A program made the translations under genes and the position numbers. Under the pieces are notes generated by a model that ran no database searches, had not been told where the DNA came from, and saw only the letters and a list, made by a program, of their open reading frames with translations. Positions 45,334 to 54,942 of a DNA stretch of 64,000 bases are shown here, in pieces. The first letter of the stretch is position 1; each line of letters starts with the position of its first letter. The DNA is from Haliscomenobacter sp. (GTDB lineage: Bacteria; Bacteroidota; Bacteroidia; Chitinophagales; Saprospiraceae): positions 14,330-78,329 of the forward strand of contig NZ_JADKCX010000019.1 of the NCBI RefSeq assembly GCF_016718685.1, written 5' to 3'.

Positions 45334-47442
45334 TTAAGGCAGGGCATAAGCCACGTACTGATTGCCCTTGGGCGTACCCAATTTGGTGCCCCCACAAGCC
45401 AGCACAATATACTGTTTGCCATTGATTGCATAGGTAGCCGGAGTGGCAAAAGCAGCCGCAGGCAATTTGGTTTCCCACAATACCTTGCCCGTTCTTTTAT
45501 CAAAAGCCCGAAACATGCCGTCTTTGGTCGCTGCAATGAAGAGCAAACCAGAGGCGGTTACCACCGGGCCGCCGTAGTTTTCTACACCTGTATTCCGAAT
45601 CCCTTTGGCTACCAGGGTCGGTTCTTCGCCAAAAGGCACCTGCCAGAGGTATTCACCCGTATTCAGGTTGATGGCACTGAGCTGACCCCAGGGTGGACTG
45701 ATCGCGGGCAAACCTTTGCTGTCGAGGAATTTGTTGTAGCCCGTACTGTAAAAAGGCAATTGGACTGGTTTCGGAGCTCCAGCTACGGCACCTACTTCTT
45801 TTTTCTCATCCCCAAACAGGTAGGCTACCAAAGCTTGTTTTTCGGAGGAAGAAAGCGCCGGAAAGCCTGGCATCATCCCTTTGCCCGCGCTGGTGATTTG
45901 GGTAACAAATTCCCGGTCCCGTCTTTTCCCAATGTCAACCAAAGAAGGGAAGCCACTTTTGGCGTTGCCTTTGCGGTCTACACCATGGCAAGAAGCACAA
46001 GTGTTGAGGTAGACCTTTTCACCGGGACTGGCGTTGGCCAGCAAATCATTGGCGGGTGGTTTCATCGTCAAAATCCAGGCCATTTCATTGCTGTTGACGT
46101 AGAGGATGCCCTCGGGGTCGGCGGCTGCACCACCCCATTCCGCACCACCGTCGTAACCAGGAAAAATCACGGTGCCTTCGACACTGGGTGGGTCGTAAAA
46201 GCCCGTTTTGTACTTGCGGAAATTTTGCATCAACTCCTCGCGATTTTCGGCGTATTGGCTGATGTCATTTTCGGTCAAGGCACTGGATTGCCGTGCGTAG
46301 GGAAGGGGTAGGGTGGGTACTGGTTGGGTTTTCCAGAGCTTTTCCCCTTTCAAATCCGAAGCAGGTACGGGCACTTCTTTGATCGGATAAATTGGTTCAC
46401 CCGTAACCCGGTCAAATACAAATACAAACCCCTGCTTGGTTACCTGCGCTACCACGTCGATAGATTTGCCATTTTTTTGCAAGGTCATCAAATTGGGCGG
46501 CGCGGGCATGTCGCGGTCCCATACGTCATGATGCGTCAACTGGAAATGCCAGAGGCGTTTGCCCGTGCGAGCGTCCAGGGCCAATAGGCAATTGGCAAAT
46601 AGATTTTGCCCCTTGCGGTTGCCGCCGTAGAAGTCGTACCCAGCCGAGCCGGTTGGAACATACAAGATGCCCCGCTTGCGATCCACGGCCATACCAGCCC
46701 AGTTGTTGGCGGCACCAGTGTAGGTGTTGAGGTAGGCGTCTTTGGGGAATGTTTTGTAGCCATATTCCCCCGGATAGGGGATGGTGTGAAAAGTCCAGGC
46801 CAATTTCCCGGTACGGACATTGAAGGCGCGGATGTCGCCAGGGGCTGCATCGGAACCCTCCGAAAGCCGCAAGGGCATCACGATCAGGTCTTCAAAAATG
46901 GTACCCGGGGTATTGGAAATGACGAATTTTTTCTGCGCGATTTCAGGCAGCCCGGTGTGTAAGTCCACCTTGCCCTGGTCGCCAAAGCTGGGGATGGGTT
47001 TACCGGTTTTAGCATTCAAAGCCCAGAGGTTGGGGCCGGCGGTGTACAAAATGCGCTGCTCTTCTCCATCGGTCCAATAAGATACGCCGCGACTGGTACT
47101 GGCCCAGTTTTTTAGGGGATCACCAAAGCGCCAGAGTTCCTTTCCTGTCGCAGCGTCTAGCGCAAAGGCTTGTACACTGGCACTTACGCCGTACAATATG
47201 CCGTTGATCACCAGCGGATTGACTTGCATTTGCCCTGAGTCGGGCAGGGAATAACTCCAGGCTATTTTGAGTTGCTCGACATTGTTGGGGGTGATGTGGT
47301 CAAGTTCGGAGTAATGGTTGCGGTCGGGACCACCGAGGTATTCTGGCCAATCGGAACCGGCGGGATCGGTATCCGCATTGATCCAGGCTAGGACGCACAA
47401 AAATAACAGCCCAAGTAGAGAAAAAATAGCCAATCGTTTCAT
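45334..47442 (-). CDS. PQQ-dependent dehydrogenase with heme c insertion
   Basis: N-terminal signal/anchor MKRLAIFSLLGLLFLCVLAW, then an eight-bladed quinoprotein propeller: SDWPEYLGGPDRNHYSELDH at the start, tryptophan-docking repeats (ALDAATGKELWRFG; FNVRTGKLAWTFH; ALDARTGKRLWHFQ), LTHHDVWDRDMPAPP near PQQ, and AFDKRTGKVLWETKLPAAAF at the end. A cytochrome c domain with CASCHG and a later methionine (GKGMMPGFP) lies inside the last third. This is the layout of membrane-bound quinoprotein glucose/alcohol dehydrogenases. It should oxidise a sugar or alcohol in the periplasm, passing electrons to heme. No pqq synthesis gene is in this window. Confidence 0.88.
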   Translation of the reverse strand: MKRLAIFSLLGLLFLCVLAWINADTDPAGSDWPEYLGGPDRNHYSELDHITPNNVEQLKIAWSYSLPDSGQMQVNPLVINGILYGVSASVQAFALDAATGKELWRFGDPLKNWASTSRGVSYWTDGEEQRILYTAGPNLWALNAKTGKPIPSFGDQGKVDLHTGLPEIAQKKFVISNTPGTIFEDLIVMPLRLSEGSDAAPGDIRAFNVRTGKLAWTFHTIPYPGEYGYKTFPKDAYLNTYTGAANNWAGMAVDRKRGILYVPTGSAGYDFYGGNRKGQNLFANCLLALDARTGKRLWHFQLTHHDVWDRDMPAPPNLMTLQKNGKSIDVVAQVTKQGFVFVFDRVTGEPIYPIKEVPVPASDLKGEKLWKTQPVPTLPLPYARQSSALTENDISQYAENREELMQNFRKYKTGFYDPPSVEGTVIFPGYDGGAEWGGAAADPEGILYVNSNEMAWILTMKPPANDLLANASPGEKVYLNTCASCHGVDRKGNAKSGFPSLVDIGKRRDREFVTQITSAGKGMMPGFPALSSSEKQALVAYLFGDEKKEVGAVAGAPKPVQLPFYSTGYNKFLDSKGLPAISPPWGQLSAINLNTGEYLWQVPFGEEPTLVAKGIRNTGVENYGGPVVTASGLLFIAATKDGMFRAFDKRTGKVLWETKLPAAAFATPATYAINGKQYIVLACGGTKLGTPKGNQYVAYALP

Positions 47443-47590
47443 AACATTTGCTTGCGAGTTGATGAAGAGTTGGCTAAAATAGTAATTTTTGCTTGAGGGC
47501 GGTTTGAATGTTAATCTTTGGGGCTAAAATTTTATTGAGGTACTTGTGAGCACCCTGGGCGCATCATTCCTGAGGTGATTTCTTTAGTGT

Positions 47591-47657
47591 CTTAAGTTTC
47601 TTAGGTGGAAAAAAACCTGCGAAGCAGGACGTTCTTTCACCACCTAAGAAACTAAAG
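47591..47657. repeat. inverted repeat before truA/PQQ genes
   Basis: CTTAAGTTTCTTAGGTGG and CCACCTAAGAAACTAAAG flank an inner CCTGCGAAGCAGG hairpin. It lies between truA's stop and the upstream region of the PQQ gene; likely the terminator of truA. Confidence 0.65.
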
Positions 47658-47662
47658 AAACC

Positions 47663-48433
47663 CTAAAGTAAAGTCTTAAACTCCTTACTCACCTGTTCCC
47701 CCGGAAAATACACCCGTTCCAAAAACAAACCAGCTGGTGGTGCGGTGTATTGAGCAGGCTCCTGGCTAGGGGCTTCGAGCCATTCTTTAAATTTGGCAGG
47801 ATCCATTCGGCCCGTGCCTACTTCCACCAGAGAACCCACAACTCGGCGCACCATTTTCCACAAAAAATGGGAAGCCACGATGTGCACAATGATCATGTCG
47901 CCTTTTTCTACCACCTTGAGCTGTTGCAACTCTACTTTGGAGCTTTTTTCCGTCCCTTTTTCATTGGAGAAGGACTTGAAGTCATGAAAACCCACCAGGT
48001 ATGCAGCGGCTTGGTTCATACGTTCCACGTCCAAAGGATCTTTGACCCACCACATGAAGTGTTTGCCAAAAGCGTTGCGGCGGCGCGAGATCTGGTAGAT
48101 GTAGCTGCGCGCAATGGCGTCGTGGCGGGCATGGAATTTTTGCCCGACCGAATCCACGCTGATGATGTTGACATCGTGGGGCAGCAGGTCATTCAGTTTT
48201 TGCCGAATCAAACGCACGGGCATTTTGGAGTTCACGTCCAGGTGCGCTACTTGCCCGAGGGCATGTACACCTGCGTCGGTACGCCCGGAGCCATATACTT
48301 CTACCTTTTCGGTTTCAAATACTGTTTTTGCAGCTTTGATCAATAAGCCCTGAATGGAGCGGACATCTTCTTGGACTTGCCAACCTTTGAAGCGGCCACC
48401 ATCGTATTCTAAAGTCAGTTTAAACTTTCCCAT
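47663..48433 (-). CDS. truA: tRNA pseudouridine synthase A
   Basis: Makes pseudouridine at positions 38-40 of the tRNA anticodon arm. The catalytic aspartate is Asp53 in YGSGRTDAGVHALGQ. Other motifs: KLTLEYDGGRFKGWQVQ at the start, ARSYIYQISRRRNAF, FHDFKSFSNEKGTEKSSK and FLWKMVRRVVGSLVEVGTGR. The length of 256 residues is usual. The gene is intact. It is probably in one unit with no neighbour, because a repeat follows it. Confidence 0.97.
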   Translation of the reverse strand: MGKFKLTLEYDGGRFKGWQVQEDVRSIQGLLIKAAKTVFETEKVEVYGSGRTDAGVHALGQVAHLDVNSKMPVRLIRQKLNDLLPHDVNIISVDSVGQKFHARHDAIARSYIYQISRRRNAFGKHFMWWVKDPLDVERMNQAAAYLVGFHDFKSFSNEKGTEKSSKVELQQLKVVEKGDMIIVHIVASHFLWKMVRRVVGSLVEVGTGRMDPAKFKEWLEAPSQEPAQYTAPPAGLFLERVYFPGEQVSKEFKTLL

Positions 48434-48485
48434 ACTGCAAAAATGCGGCGGGATTTAGAGGTTTTACAGCATTTAGCACTTTTTT

Positions 48486-49943
48486 TTACAAACAGCTTTT
48501 AAAAATGTGCATACCACGCTCCATTTCTTCCTCATTTGCCGATGCAAAACCAAGTCGGGTAACATTCAAATCCGGGGTATAATTGGATGCATCGGGAATG
48601 TACAAGCCTTTTTGCAGCAGTTTTTCGCGGATTTTGCGCAATGGAAATTCCGGGTCAAACTGTGCCCACACCGCCATACCGCCCATTGGTTTTTTAAACT
48701 CAACGATGGAGCTTAGTTCTTGGGTCAGCATGTCACAAAACAGGTTGCGGCGCAGCTGATAAGTTTTTTGGGCTTTTTTCAGGTGGCGTTTCATTTCCCC
48801 GTCCCGGAAGAGGGTGGCTGTAGCCGCTTCCAATAAATTGTCGCCCTGCCGGTCCAGGATGCGGCGCAAACGGGCCAGATTTTCGATCACTTCGCTGGGA
48901 GCAGCCACGTAGCCAATGCGCAAGGAGGGAGAAAAGGCTTTGCACAAGGAGCCTACATACACCACATGTCCGCCCGTATCGGCACCCGCGAGGGGGAGGA
49001 TCGGGTTGCTGTTGTAATGAAAATCGTAGTCGTAATCATCCTCCAGGATACAAAAATGGTATTGTTGGGCCAATTGCAAGAGGCGCAGGCGGCGCTCGGC
49101 GGGCATGGTCACTGTGGTAGGGTAGTGGTGGTGCGGCGTGACATAGACGAGGCGCACGGCCTGCTCCTGACACAATCGTTCGATGGCCTGCACATCGATG
49201 CCGTGCTCATCTACCGGGACCTGCAACAATTTGGCGCCTCTGCGCTGAAAGATCAGATTGGCCGAACCGTAAGATATGTTTCCTACTACCACCACATCCT
49301 GAGCCTGTACCAGCAACTGAGCGGTGAGGTAAATCGCCATGGTACTGCCACGGGTGATCAGCACATTGTCCAATTCGATGGGTAGGCCGCGGGTTTCGCG
49401 CAAGTATTTGGTCATCTGCGTCCGTAAAGATAGCTCGCCCATGGTGTCACCATAAAAGAAAAGATTTTTGCGGTAACCTTGCTGCAGTGCCGTGCGGTAA
49501 GCGCGGTTGAGTGCATCCCAGGGGGCTAGGCGTACGTCCGGGAACCCATCGTCAAAAGCCAGGCTATTGCTGCCGCGCAAAACGGGTTTACTCAGGCTTG
49601 GATCGGCATAAAAAGAGAAACCAGCCTTGACCCGGGGATTGGCGGCTGCATTGGAGCTTGGATCGAAGCCCTGGACTTTGATTTCAGGTAGTTTTTGACT
49701 CACAAAAGTCCCCTTGGCCGCCTGGGTTTCGATCCAGCCTTGAGCCAACAGTTCATCATAGGCAGCCACAACCGTTTGTCGATGTACCCCCAATACTTGC
49801 GCCAGTGCCCGAGTCCCCGGCAATTGCGCACCTACCGGGATGGTGCCTTTGCGGATGTGCTCCGCGAGGCTGTTGGAGATTTGGATAAAAACAGGAGCTT
49901 TAACTCCTTTGTCGATGTGGATGAGGGTAGCGAATGGCAACAT
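48486..49943 (-). CDS. MocR/PdxR-type GntR regulator with aminotransferase domain
   Basis: Residues 10-75 are a GntR winged helix (PVFIQISNSLAEHIRKGTIP, LPGTRALAQVLGVHRQTVVA). After a linker, a fold-type I aminotransferase domain follows, with VLITRGSTMAIYLTAQLL, ILEDDYDYDFHYNSN and the PLP-lysine in VGSLCKAFSPSLRIGYVAAP. Members of this family sense PLP or amino compounds; PdxR controls PLP synthesis and others control GABA or taurine genes. Translation likely starts at ATG 49941-49943. The gene is divergent from an ABM-domain gene at 50056, a natural target of this regulator (inference). Confidence 0.9.
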   Translation of the reverse strand: MLPFATLIHIDKGVKAPVFIQISNSLAEHIRKGTIPVGAQLPGTRALAQVLGVHRQTVVAAYDELLAQGWIETQAAKGTFVSQKLPEIKVQGFDPSSNAAANPRVKAGFSFYADPSLSKPVLRGSNSLAFDDGFPDVRLAPWDALNRAYRTALQQGYRKNLFFYGDTMGELSLRTQMTKYLRETRGLPIELDNVLITRGSTMAIYLTAQLLVQAQDVVVVGNISYGSANLIFQRRGAKLLQVPVDEHGIDVQAIERLCQEQAVRLVYVTPHHHYPTTVTMPAERRLRLLQLAQQYHFCILEDDYDYDFHYNSNPILPLAGADTGGHVVYVGSLCKAFSPSLRIGYVAAPSEVIENLARLRRILDRQGDNLLEAATATLFRDGEMKRHLKKAQKTYQLRRNLFCDMLTQELSSIVEFKKPMGGMAVWAQFDPEFPLRKIREKLLQKGLYIPDASNYTPDLNVTRLGFASANEEEMERGMHIFKSCL

Positions 49944-50055
49944 GTTGGTAATGGTCTGTTCCCGCCAAAAATACAAATCTGGACTATTGATTTTTTATAA
50001 ACTGGTTAATTGTGTTAGTCCTTTTTGCCCTATTTTTGTTCAAAATGAATGAACC

Positions 50056-50406
50056 ATGTCATCCAATACCGAAAATCAACAACCTACATTAGCCGATACA
50101 CCCAAGCCGCCTTATTACGCCGTCATTTTCAGCACCACCCGCACCGAAGGCGACAATGGCTATGGGGAAATGGCGGAAAAAATGGCTCAGCTTGCTACCA
50201 CCATGCCCGGGTACCTGGGCGCAGAAAGTACCCGGAATGAAATTGGCATCACAGTGTCGTACTGGAAAGACCTGGAAAGCATCAAAAACTGGAAATACCA
50301 GATGGAACACGTGGAGGCTAGGGATTTGGGTCGGGAGGTGTGGTACCAGTCGTACCGTTTGAGGATTGCGAAAGTGGAGCGGGATTATGGTTTTGAGAAG
50401 CGGTGA
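50056..50406 (+). CDS. antibiotic biosynthesis monooxygenase (ABM) domain protein
   Basis: A 116-residue cytosolic protein with the dimeric alpha/beta-barrel ABM fold: PPYYAVIFSTTRTEGDNGYG, MAQLATTMPGYLGAESTRNE, ITVSYWKDLESIKNWKYQME and HVEARDLGREVWYQSYRLRI. Members oxidise polyketides or degrade heme; this one is similar to YdhR-like proteins of unknown role. It is divergent from the MocR regulator, with 112 bases between the starts, room for both promoters. No conserved catalytic residue can be named. Confidence 0.85.
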   Translation: MSSNTENQQPTLADTPKPPYYAVIFSTTRTEGDNGYGEMAEKMAQLATTMPGYLGAESTRNEIGITVSYWKDLESIKNWKYQMEHVEARDLGREVWYQSYRLRIAKVERDYGFEKR

Positions 50407-50429
50407 AGGTGCATGCACGGTCTAGAATC

Positions 50430-50511
50430 CCGCCCCGAAAGTTTTAGACTTTCGGGGCGGTCGAGCAAAACACCTCCGCTGTACCCCCCCGAAGGTTTGG
50501 AACCTTCGGGG
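50430..50511. terminator. two tandem hairpins after the ABM gene
   Basis: First hairpin: 13-bp arms CCGCCCCGAAAGT/ACTTTCGGGGCGG (50430-50442, 50448-50460). Second: 11-bp arms CCCCGAAGGTT/AACCTTCGGGG (50487-50497, 50501-50511). Around both, TCTAGAATCCC and GGGTTCTAGA form a further outer pair. Possible dispersed element and terminator. Confidence 0.7.
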
Positions 50512-50609
50512 AGGGGTTCTAGATTTGTGCATAAATCTCTGATTTTTTGTCCCCACCCCTCGCTTTCTCCCCCAAATTCCCTAATCTTGCCTAAGAATCT
50601 CAAGCATTT

Positions 50610-51329
50610 ATGGCCAACACAGCCCAACGGGCCACTATTTTCGACACGATTATGGAATCCCTGCTCCTCCTGGCAGCGGCAGTCATTCTGGCTTTTGCCT
50701 GTTTGATGGGCACCAAAATTGTGCCCTACTTTAGTTTTAACCCCCTCCAGGATTTTTTGGGCACCAAGACCGATCATGTTTTGGCCAAACCCCTTTTCCA
50801 GGTTTCTTTTTACATCCACATTGCCAGCAGCTGGGTGGTGATGACTACGGGTGCCCTGCAACTCATTCCAGCAATGTACCGCAACTGGCCCAAATTTCAC
50901 CGTTGGACGGGGCGGATCTATGCTGCGGTTATTCTGGTACTGGCTTGCCCTTCGGGTTTGGGACTGGCCATTTATGCCAATGGTGGTTTGGCCGCCAAAG
51001 TAGGATTCTCCCTGCAATGTATAGCCTGGTGGTTTTTGACCCTGCAAGCCTGGCGATATGCCCGCCTGCAGCAATGGGAAAAACATGCCAACACGGTACT
51101 GCGCAGTCTTGCTGTGACCCTGGCGGCGATGAGCCTGCGCACCGAGAGCTATTTTATGTTTTACTACCTGGGCACCAAACCCATCGAAACCTACCTGACG
51201 GTGACCTGGCTTTCCTGGGTAGGCAACCTCTTTATCGCCGAAATCTTGATTTTTTTGGGCTGGGGTCCCTATATGATCAAAAGAATGTTCCCCCCTTCAT
51301 CGTTAAATCATAAAACAAACTACACATGA
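50610..51329 (+). CDS. DUF2306 membrane protein
   Basis: A 239-residue polytopic inner-membrane protein, about seven helices. The DUF2306 motif is seen as FYIHIASSWVVMTTGALQLI, then WPKFHRWTGRIYAAVILVLA, HANTVLRSLAVTLAAMSLRT and PIETYLTVTWLSWVGNLFIA. The conserved histidines of these helices may bind heme, as in related cytochrome-like families (inference). Its stop overlaps the next gene's start by four bases (ATGA), so the two are likely cotranslated. Function not established. Confidence 0.85.
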   Translation: MANTAQRATIFDTIMESLLLLAAAVILAFACLMGTKIVPYFSFNPLQDFLGTKTDHVLAKPLFQVSFYIHIASSWVVMTTGALQLIPAMYRNWPKFHRWTGRIYAAVILVLACPSGLGLAIYANGGLAAKVGFSLQCIAWWFLTLQAWRYARLQQWEKHANTVLRSLAVTLAAMSLRTESYFMFYYLGTKPIETYLTVTWLSWVGNLFIAEILIFLGWGPYMIKRMFPPSSLNHKTNYT

Positions 51330-52197
51330 AAAAACACCTTTCTCAATTGACCTTCTTTGCAGTAGCCTTTGCGCTCTGCTTATTCGGGTTGATGCAGTGC
51401 ACGCAAAAGGCTGCCCAACAAACCGAAAAAGAAACCGAACCCACTCCACTGATGACGCACGCTGAGGGGGCTGATACTTTGCGTTCTGAAGACATTGCCG
51501 AAAGTGAAATCAAACCCATCAACCTGAAATGGCTCAATTCGGCAGGCATGCACGGGTTGTTGGATACTTTGGATTTGTCGGACATCGTGGTGAGCCACGA
51601 TTGGGCGGAACTGGGCTTTTATGGCGAAGACCGCTACAAAATCGAGTTTTATTTCTCCGAAGTGACCAAAGATGAAAAAGACCCTTTCCTGTACCACATC
51701 GTAGGTAAAAACCGCCACAAGAAGGTAGTTTCAGAATTCAAAGGCACCTTGCGCATCGATAGTTTGGCGCAAATTTCGACCCCAACCTCGATACTGAAGA
51801 AGTCGGCGATATGGGTGTACAACGCATCTATTCTGCCAATGGGAAGTTTACTCTGGCCGAAGACAGCCTGAAAAAATACTCTGGTCGCTTTACCGGAAAG
51901 ATGCAAATGGATTTTGCTTCCTACGACAAGGCGCCGACCGAAATCTGGTTTTTCTCCGAAACCCCCAACCAGGGCAGCGGCATCCGTTATGATGGCCTAT
52001 GGACAAGCTACAAAACGGGCAAATCCAAACCCGTGATCTGGTCCAAAGACCTCTTCCGCTTTGCCAACGACATCCTCGAAGAATTCTCCATCGGCGAACG
52101 CGACGTGGAAATCAACGAAAAATACCGCAAACTGGGCTGGGATAACTTTTGGGAAAATGAAGAATGGTGGGCGGCATCGAAGAAGGTGACCATGTAG
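51326..52197 (+). pseudogene. unknown lipoprotein, one-base loss
   Basis: No family recognised. A lipoprotein signal ends FGLMQC (Cys about residue 25). The first frame ends at 51871. The second, from before 51811, continues with DMGVQRIYSANGKFTLAEDS and ends at 52197 with WENEEWWAASKKVTM. Adding one A to the run at about 51768-51772 (GCGCAAAATTTCG) joins them as SLAQNFDPNLDTEEVGDMGV. The protein is about 290 residues, soluble after the signal, and mostly beta. It is coupled to the DUF2306 gene by the ATGA overlap. Confidence 0.65.
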
Positions 52198-52273
52198 GTT
52201 CCAAAGTTCCAGGGTTCGGTCCGGTCACTGAGCGTAGTCGAAGTGCCGGACCGAACCCTGGAACTTTGGAACC
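52197..52273. repeat. perfect 28-bp inverted repeat with CACTGAGCGTAGTCGAAGTG loop
   Basis: Arms at 52197-52224 and 52246-52273 are exact reverse complements (GGTTCCAAAGTTCCAGGG...). The 21-base loop TCACTGAGCGTAGTCGAAGT+G is itself partly palindromic and shares its core with 17441-17464. The element joins two convergent genes directly: stops at 52197 and 52274. Confidence 0.85.
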
Positions 52274-52657
52274 CTATTTTTTTAACAGGTCTCTGATTTC
52301 CCCCAACAACTGCACCTCCGTTGGAGCTCCACTCACGGAGACCACCTCTTTCTTTTTTGCGGTATTGATTGTTTTGACGATAAAAAACATCACCGCCGAA
52401 ACCACGATAAAATCGATACTTGCGGTCACAAACTCTCCCCAGGCGATTGCGACTTCGGGGCTATTGGCCTTAGCTGCGCGAATGATGAATTTGTAATCGT
52501 TGAGGTTTATCCCTCCTGTCAGCAAACCTACCAATGGGGCAAACATTTTTTCCACAAAAGCAGTCACCACTTTGCCAAAGGCGGCACCCATCACGAAGGC
52601 AATAGCAGTTTCGATCAGATTGCCTTTGAGCGCAAATTCTTTAAATTCCTTCCACAT
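52274..52657 (-). CDS. mscL: large-conductance mechanosensitive channel
   Basis: Opens under membrane tension to release solutes during hypo-osmotic shock. The start at ATG 52655-52657 gives MWKEFKEFALKGNLIETAIA; the glycine/alanine-rich first helix AFVMGAAFGKVVTAFVEKMF and the pore region up to LVGLLTGGINLNDYKFIIR are typical. The second helix is AWGEFVTASIDFIVVSAVMF, then the cytoplasmic helix with EVQLLGEIRDLLKK. The length is about 127 residues, normal for MscL. The gene is intact, ending at the long inverted repeat. Confidence 0.95.
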   Translation of the reverse strand: MWKEFKEFALKGNLIETAIAFVMGAAFGKVVTAFVEKMFAPLVGLLTGGINLNDYKFIIRAAKANSPEVAIAWGEFVTASIDFIVVSAVMFFIVKTINTAKKKEVVSVSGAPTEVQLLGEIRDLLKK

Positions 52658-52745
52658 AGCGTTCAATTGGTTTGGTAAAAAAACCTAAATATAAGGAAGA
52701 CACTCAATTTCAAATTCGTAGTTTGCAGCCCAAACTGGCTTCTGA

Positions 52746-54898
52746 ATGAAAAAAAATTGGGTGCTTTATGGGATAGTCATCGCTTTGTTGGTGCTGCTGG
52801 GCTGGTGGGTACTGCAACAAGGTCAGGTGCTGGAAGCGCCTAACAGTTCCATAACCCTGGTACAGGATGCACCAATGCATTTTTGGGATTCAATCCTTGA
52901 AGGAATAACCCATCCGCTGAGTATTTTTTTGCTACAAATTTTGACCATACTGTGTATTGCCCGCTTGTTAGGCTGGTTGATTGGCAAAATGGGGCAACCC
53001 AGCGTAGTAGGAGAAATTGTGGCGGGGATTTTGCTCGGCCCCTCTTTATTGGGCTGGCTTGCCCCCGATTTTTTTGGTTTTTTGTTTGCGCCCAACTCCT
53101 TGGGCAATCTCCAACTGATCAGTCAATTGGGCTTGGTGCTGTTCATGTTTACGGTAGGCATGGAGCTGGACTTGCGGATACTGCGCAAGTCGGCATTGGA
53201 TGTCATTTTTATCAGCCAATCCAGCATCATTGTGCCCTATGTGGGGGGGATTGTGCTGGCCTGGCTACTGTACCAAACCTATGCCCCCACCGGGGTTAGT
53301 TTTGTGGCTTTCGCCCTGTTTATTGGGATTGCCATGAGCATTACGGCTTTTCCGGTTTTGGCGCGGATAACCCAGGAGCGCGGGTTGAACAAAACCCCTT
53401 TGGGTAGTTTGGCTTTGGCCGCTGCGGCCATCAATGATGTCTTGGCCTGGTGTATCCTGGCGGCGATTATTGCCGTGGTGCGCACTGGCCCGGCGCATAG
53501 CGCCTTGCTGACGATTGGGCTTTCGGTGCTGTATGTCTTGTTTATGTTGTATGTGGTTCGGCCTTTATTGGCTAGGGTGGCCAACCGATTTTTTAGCTAC
53601 GAGACGATGAACCGCACGGTGATCGCGGTCATTTTTGCAGTCCTAGTACTTTCTGCATTGATGACTGAAATCATTGGCATTCACGCGCTTTTTGGTGCTT
53701 TTTTGGCCGGAGTGATCATTCCTCAAAATGAAGAATTTCGCCACGTGATCATCAATAAAATTGAAGATTTGACCGTGGTGCTTTTGTTGCCGCTCTTTTT
53801 TGTGTTTACGGGACTGCGTACCCAAATTGGACTACTCAATACGCCGGAATTGTGGCAAACTTGTGGCTTGATCATCCTCTTTGCTGTATTGGGGAAATTC
53901 ATCGGCAGTGCTGTACCTGCACGCATCAGCGGACAAACTTGGCACGATTCCCTGGCTTTAGGCGCTTTGATGAACACCAGGGGCTTGATGGAGTTGATTG
54001 TGCTCAACATTGGTTTTGACCTCGGCATTTTATCTCCTGAAGTATTTGCCATGATGGTGCTAATGGCCTTGGCAACTACGTTTATGACCGGACCTGCTCT
54101 GGATGCGTTGCAATGGTTTCAGCAAAAATTCGAGAATAAACCTGACGCCACTCCGGTGCTACCCGAGCAAACCCAACAGGCTCCTTTTCGTTTATTGATT
54201 TCTTTCGGACACCCCAAGGCAGGCGCTCGCCTTTTACAATTGGCGCAACAATTGCACATTTTGGGTGAAACCCACGCCTTACATTTTACCCCCAATGCGG
54301 ATATTTCCATTGCGGAGGCAGAAATTTTTGAAAAAGAAGGGTTTGAGCCCATTTTAGGTTTGGCTGACAGATACCATCTTCCTGTACAAACGCATTACAA
54401 AGCCAGTAACAATGTGCCGCAGGAAATCATCCAACACGCCAATCGGGGGGCTTATAATTTGATGTTGATTGGTAGCTCCCGGCCATTGTTCTCAAGTGAC
54501 GAAACGGGGGGCATGGTGCAAACTTTTTTTGAAAGCATCGATTGTGCCATCGGCGTATTGATAGACAAAGGTTTTAGCCAAATCAAAAAAGTGTTGATGG
54601 TGTATTACAATGAGCAGGATGCGCATTTGTTGAACCTGCTGCACCATTGTTTTGAACGGGAAAACATGCCGCAATTTCAGGTTTTAAGTCAGGAAGAACC
54701 GACCGAAGTAGCTGCGCCTTATGCAGCAAAGGGCAATTGGGTGGTCCAATCCAACCTGGAAATGAGCACCTTTCGAGCCTACGATCTATTGATTTTGAGC
54801 CGCAATTTTGGGAAATCATCAAATTGCAGCGCTACGAACTAATGGCTTATGCTCCTTCCATCCTCATCCTACATCCAGGCAATGAGCCAAAGAATTAA
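52746..54898 (+). CDS. CPA2-type cation:proton antiporter with USP-like tail, frameshift at end
   Basis: The first 430 residues are about 12 helices of a Kef/Nap-type antiporter: GKMGQPSVVGEIVAGILLGP, LGLVLFMFTVGMELDLRIL, FIGIAMSITAFPVLARITQE and ALGALMNTRGLMELIVLNIG, with AINDVLAWCILAA holding the ion-binding Asp. A soluble USP-like domain follows (about 450-698; LLISFGHPKAGARLLQLAQQ, YNLMLIGSSRPLFSSDETGG). The frame ends at 54842, but one lost T in AATTTTTGGG near 54805 would give SRNFWEIIKLQRYELMAYAP and end HPGNEPKN with TAA at 54896-54898. It should exchange K+ or Na+ for protons. Confidence 0.88.
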
Positions 54899-54942
54899 GT
54901 TTTGATTGGCAAATTAGCACATCAACCCATTAGTAAATCAGC

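Noticed and set aside
47750..48346. Plus-strand frame of 198 codons opposite truA
   Set aside because: Antisense shadow of an unmistakable truA.
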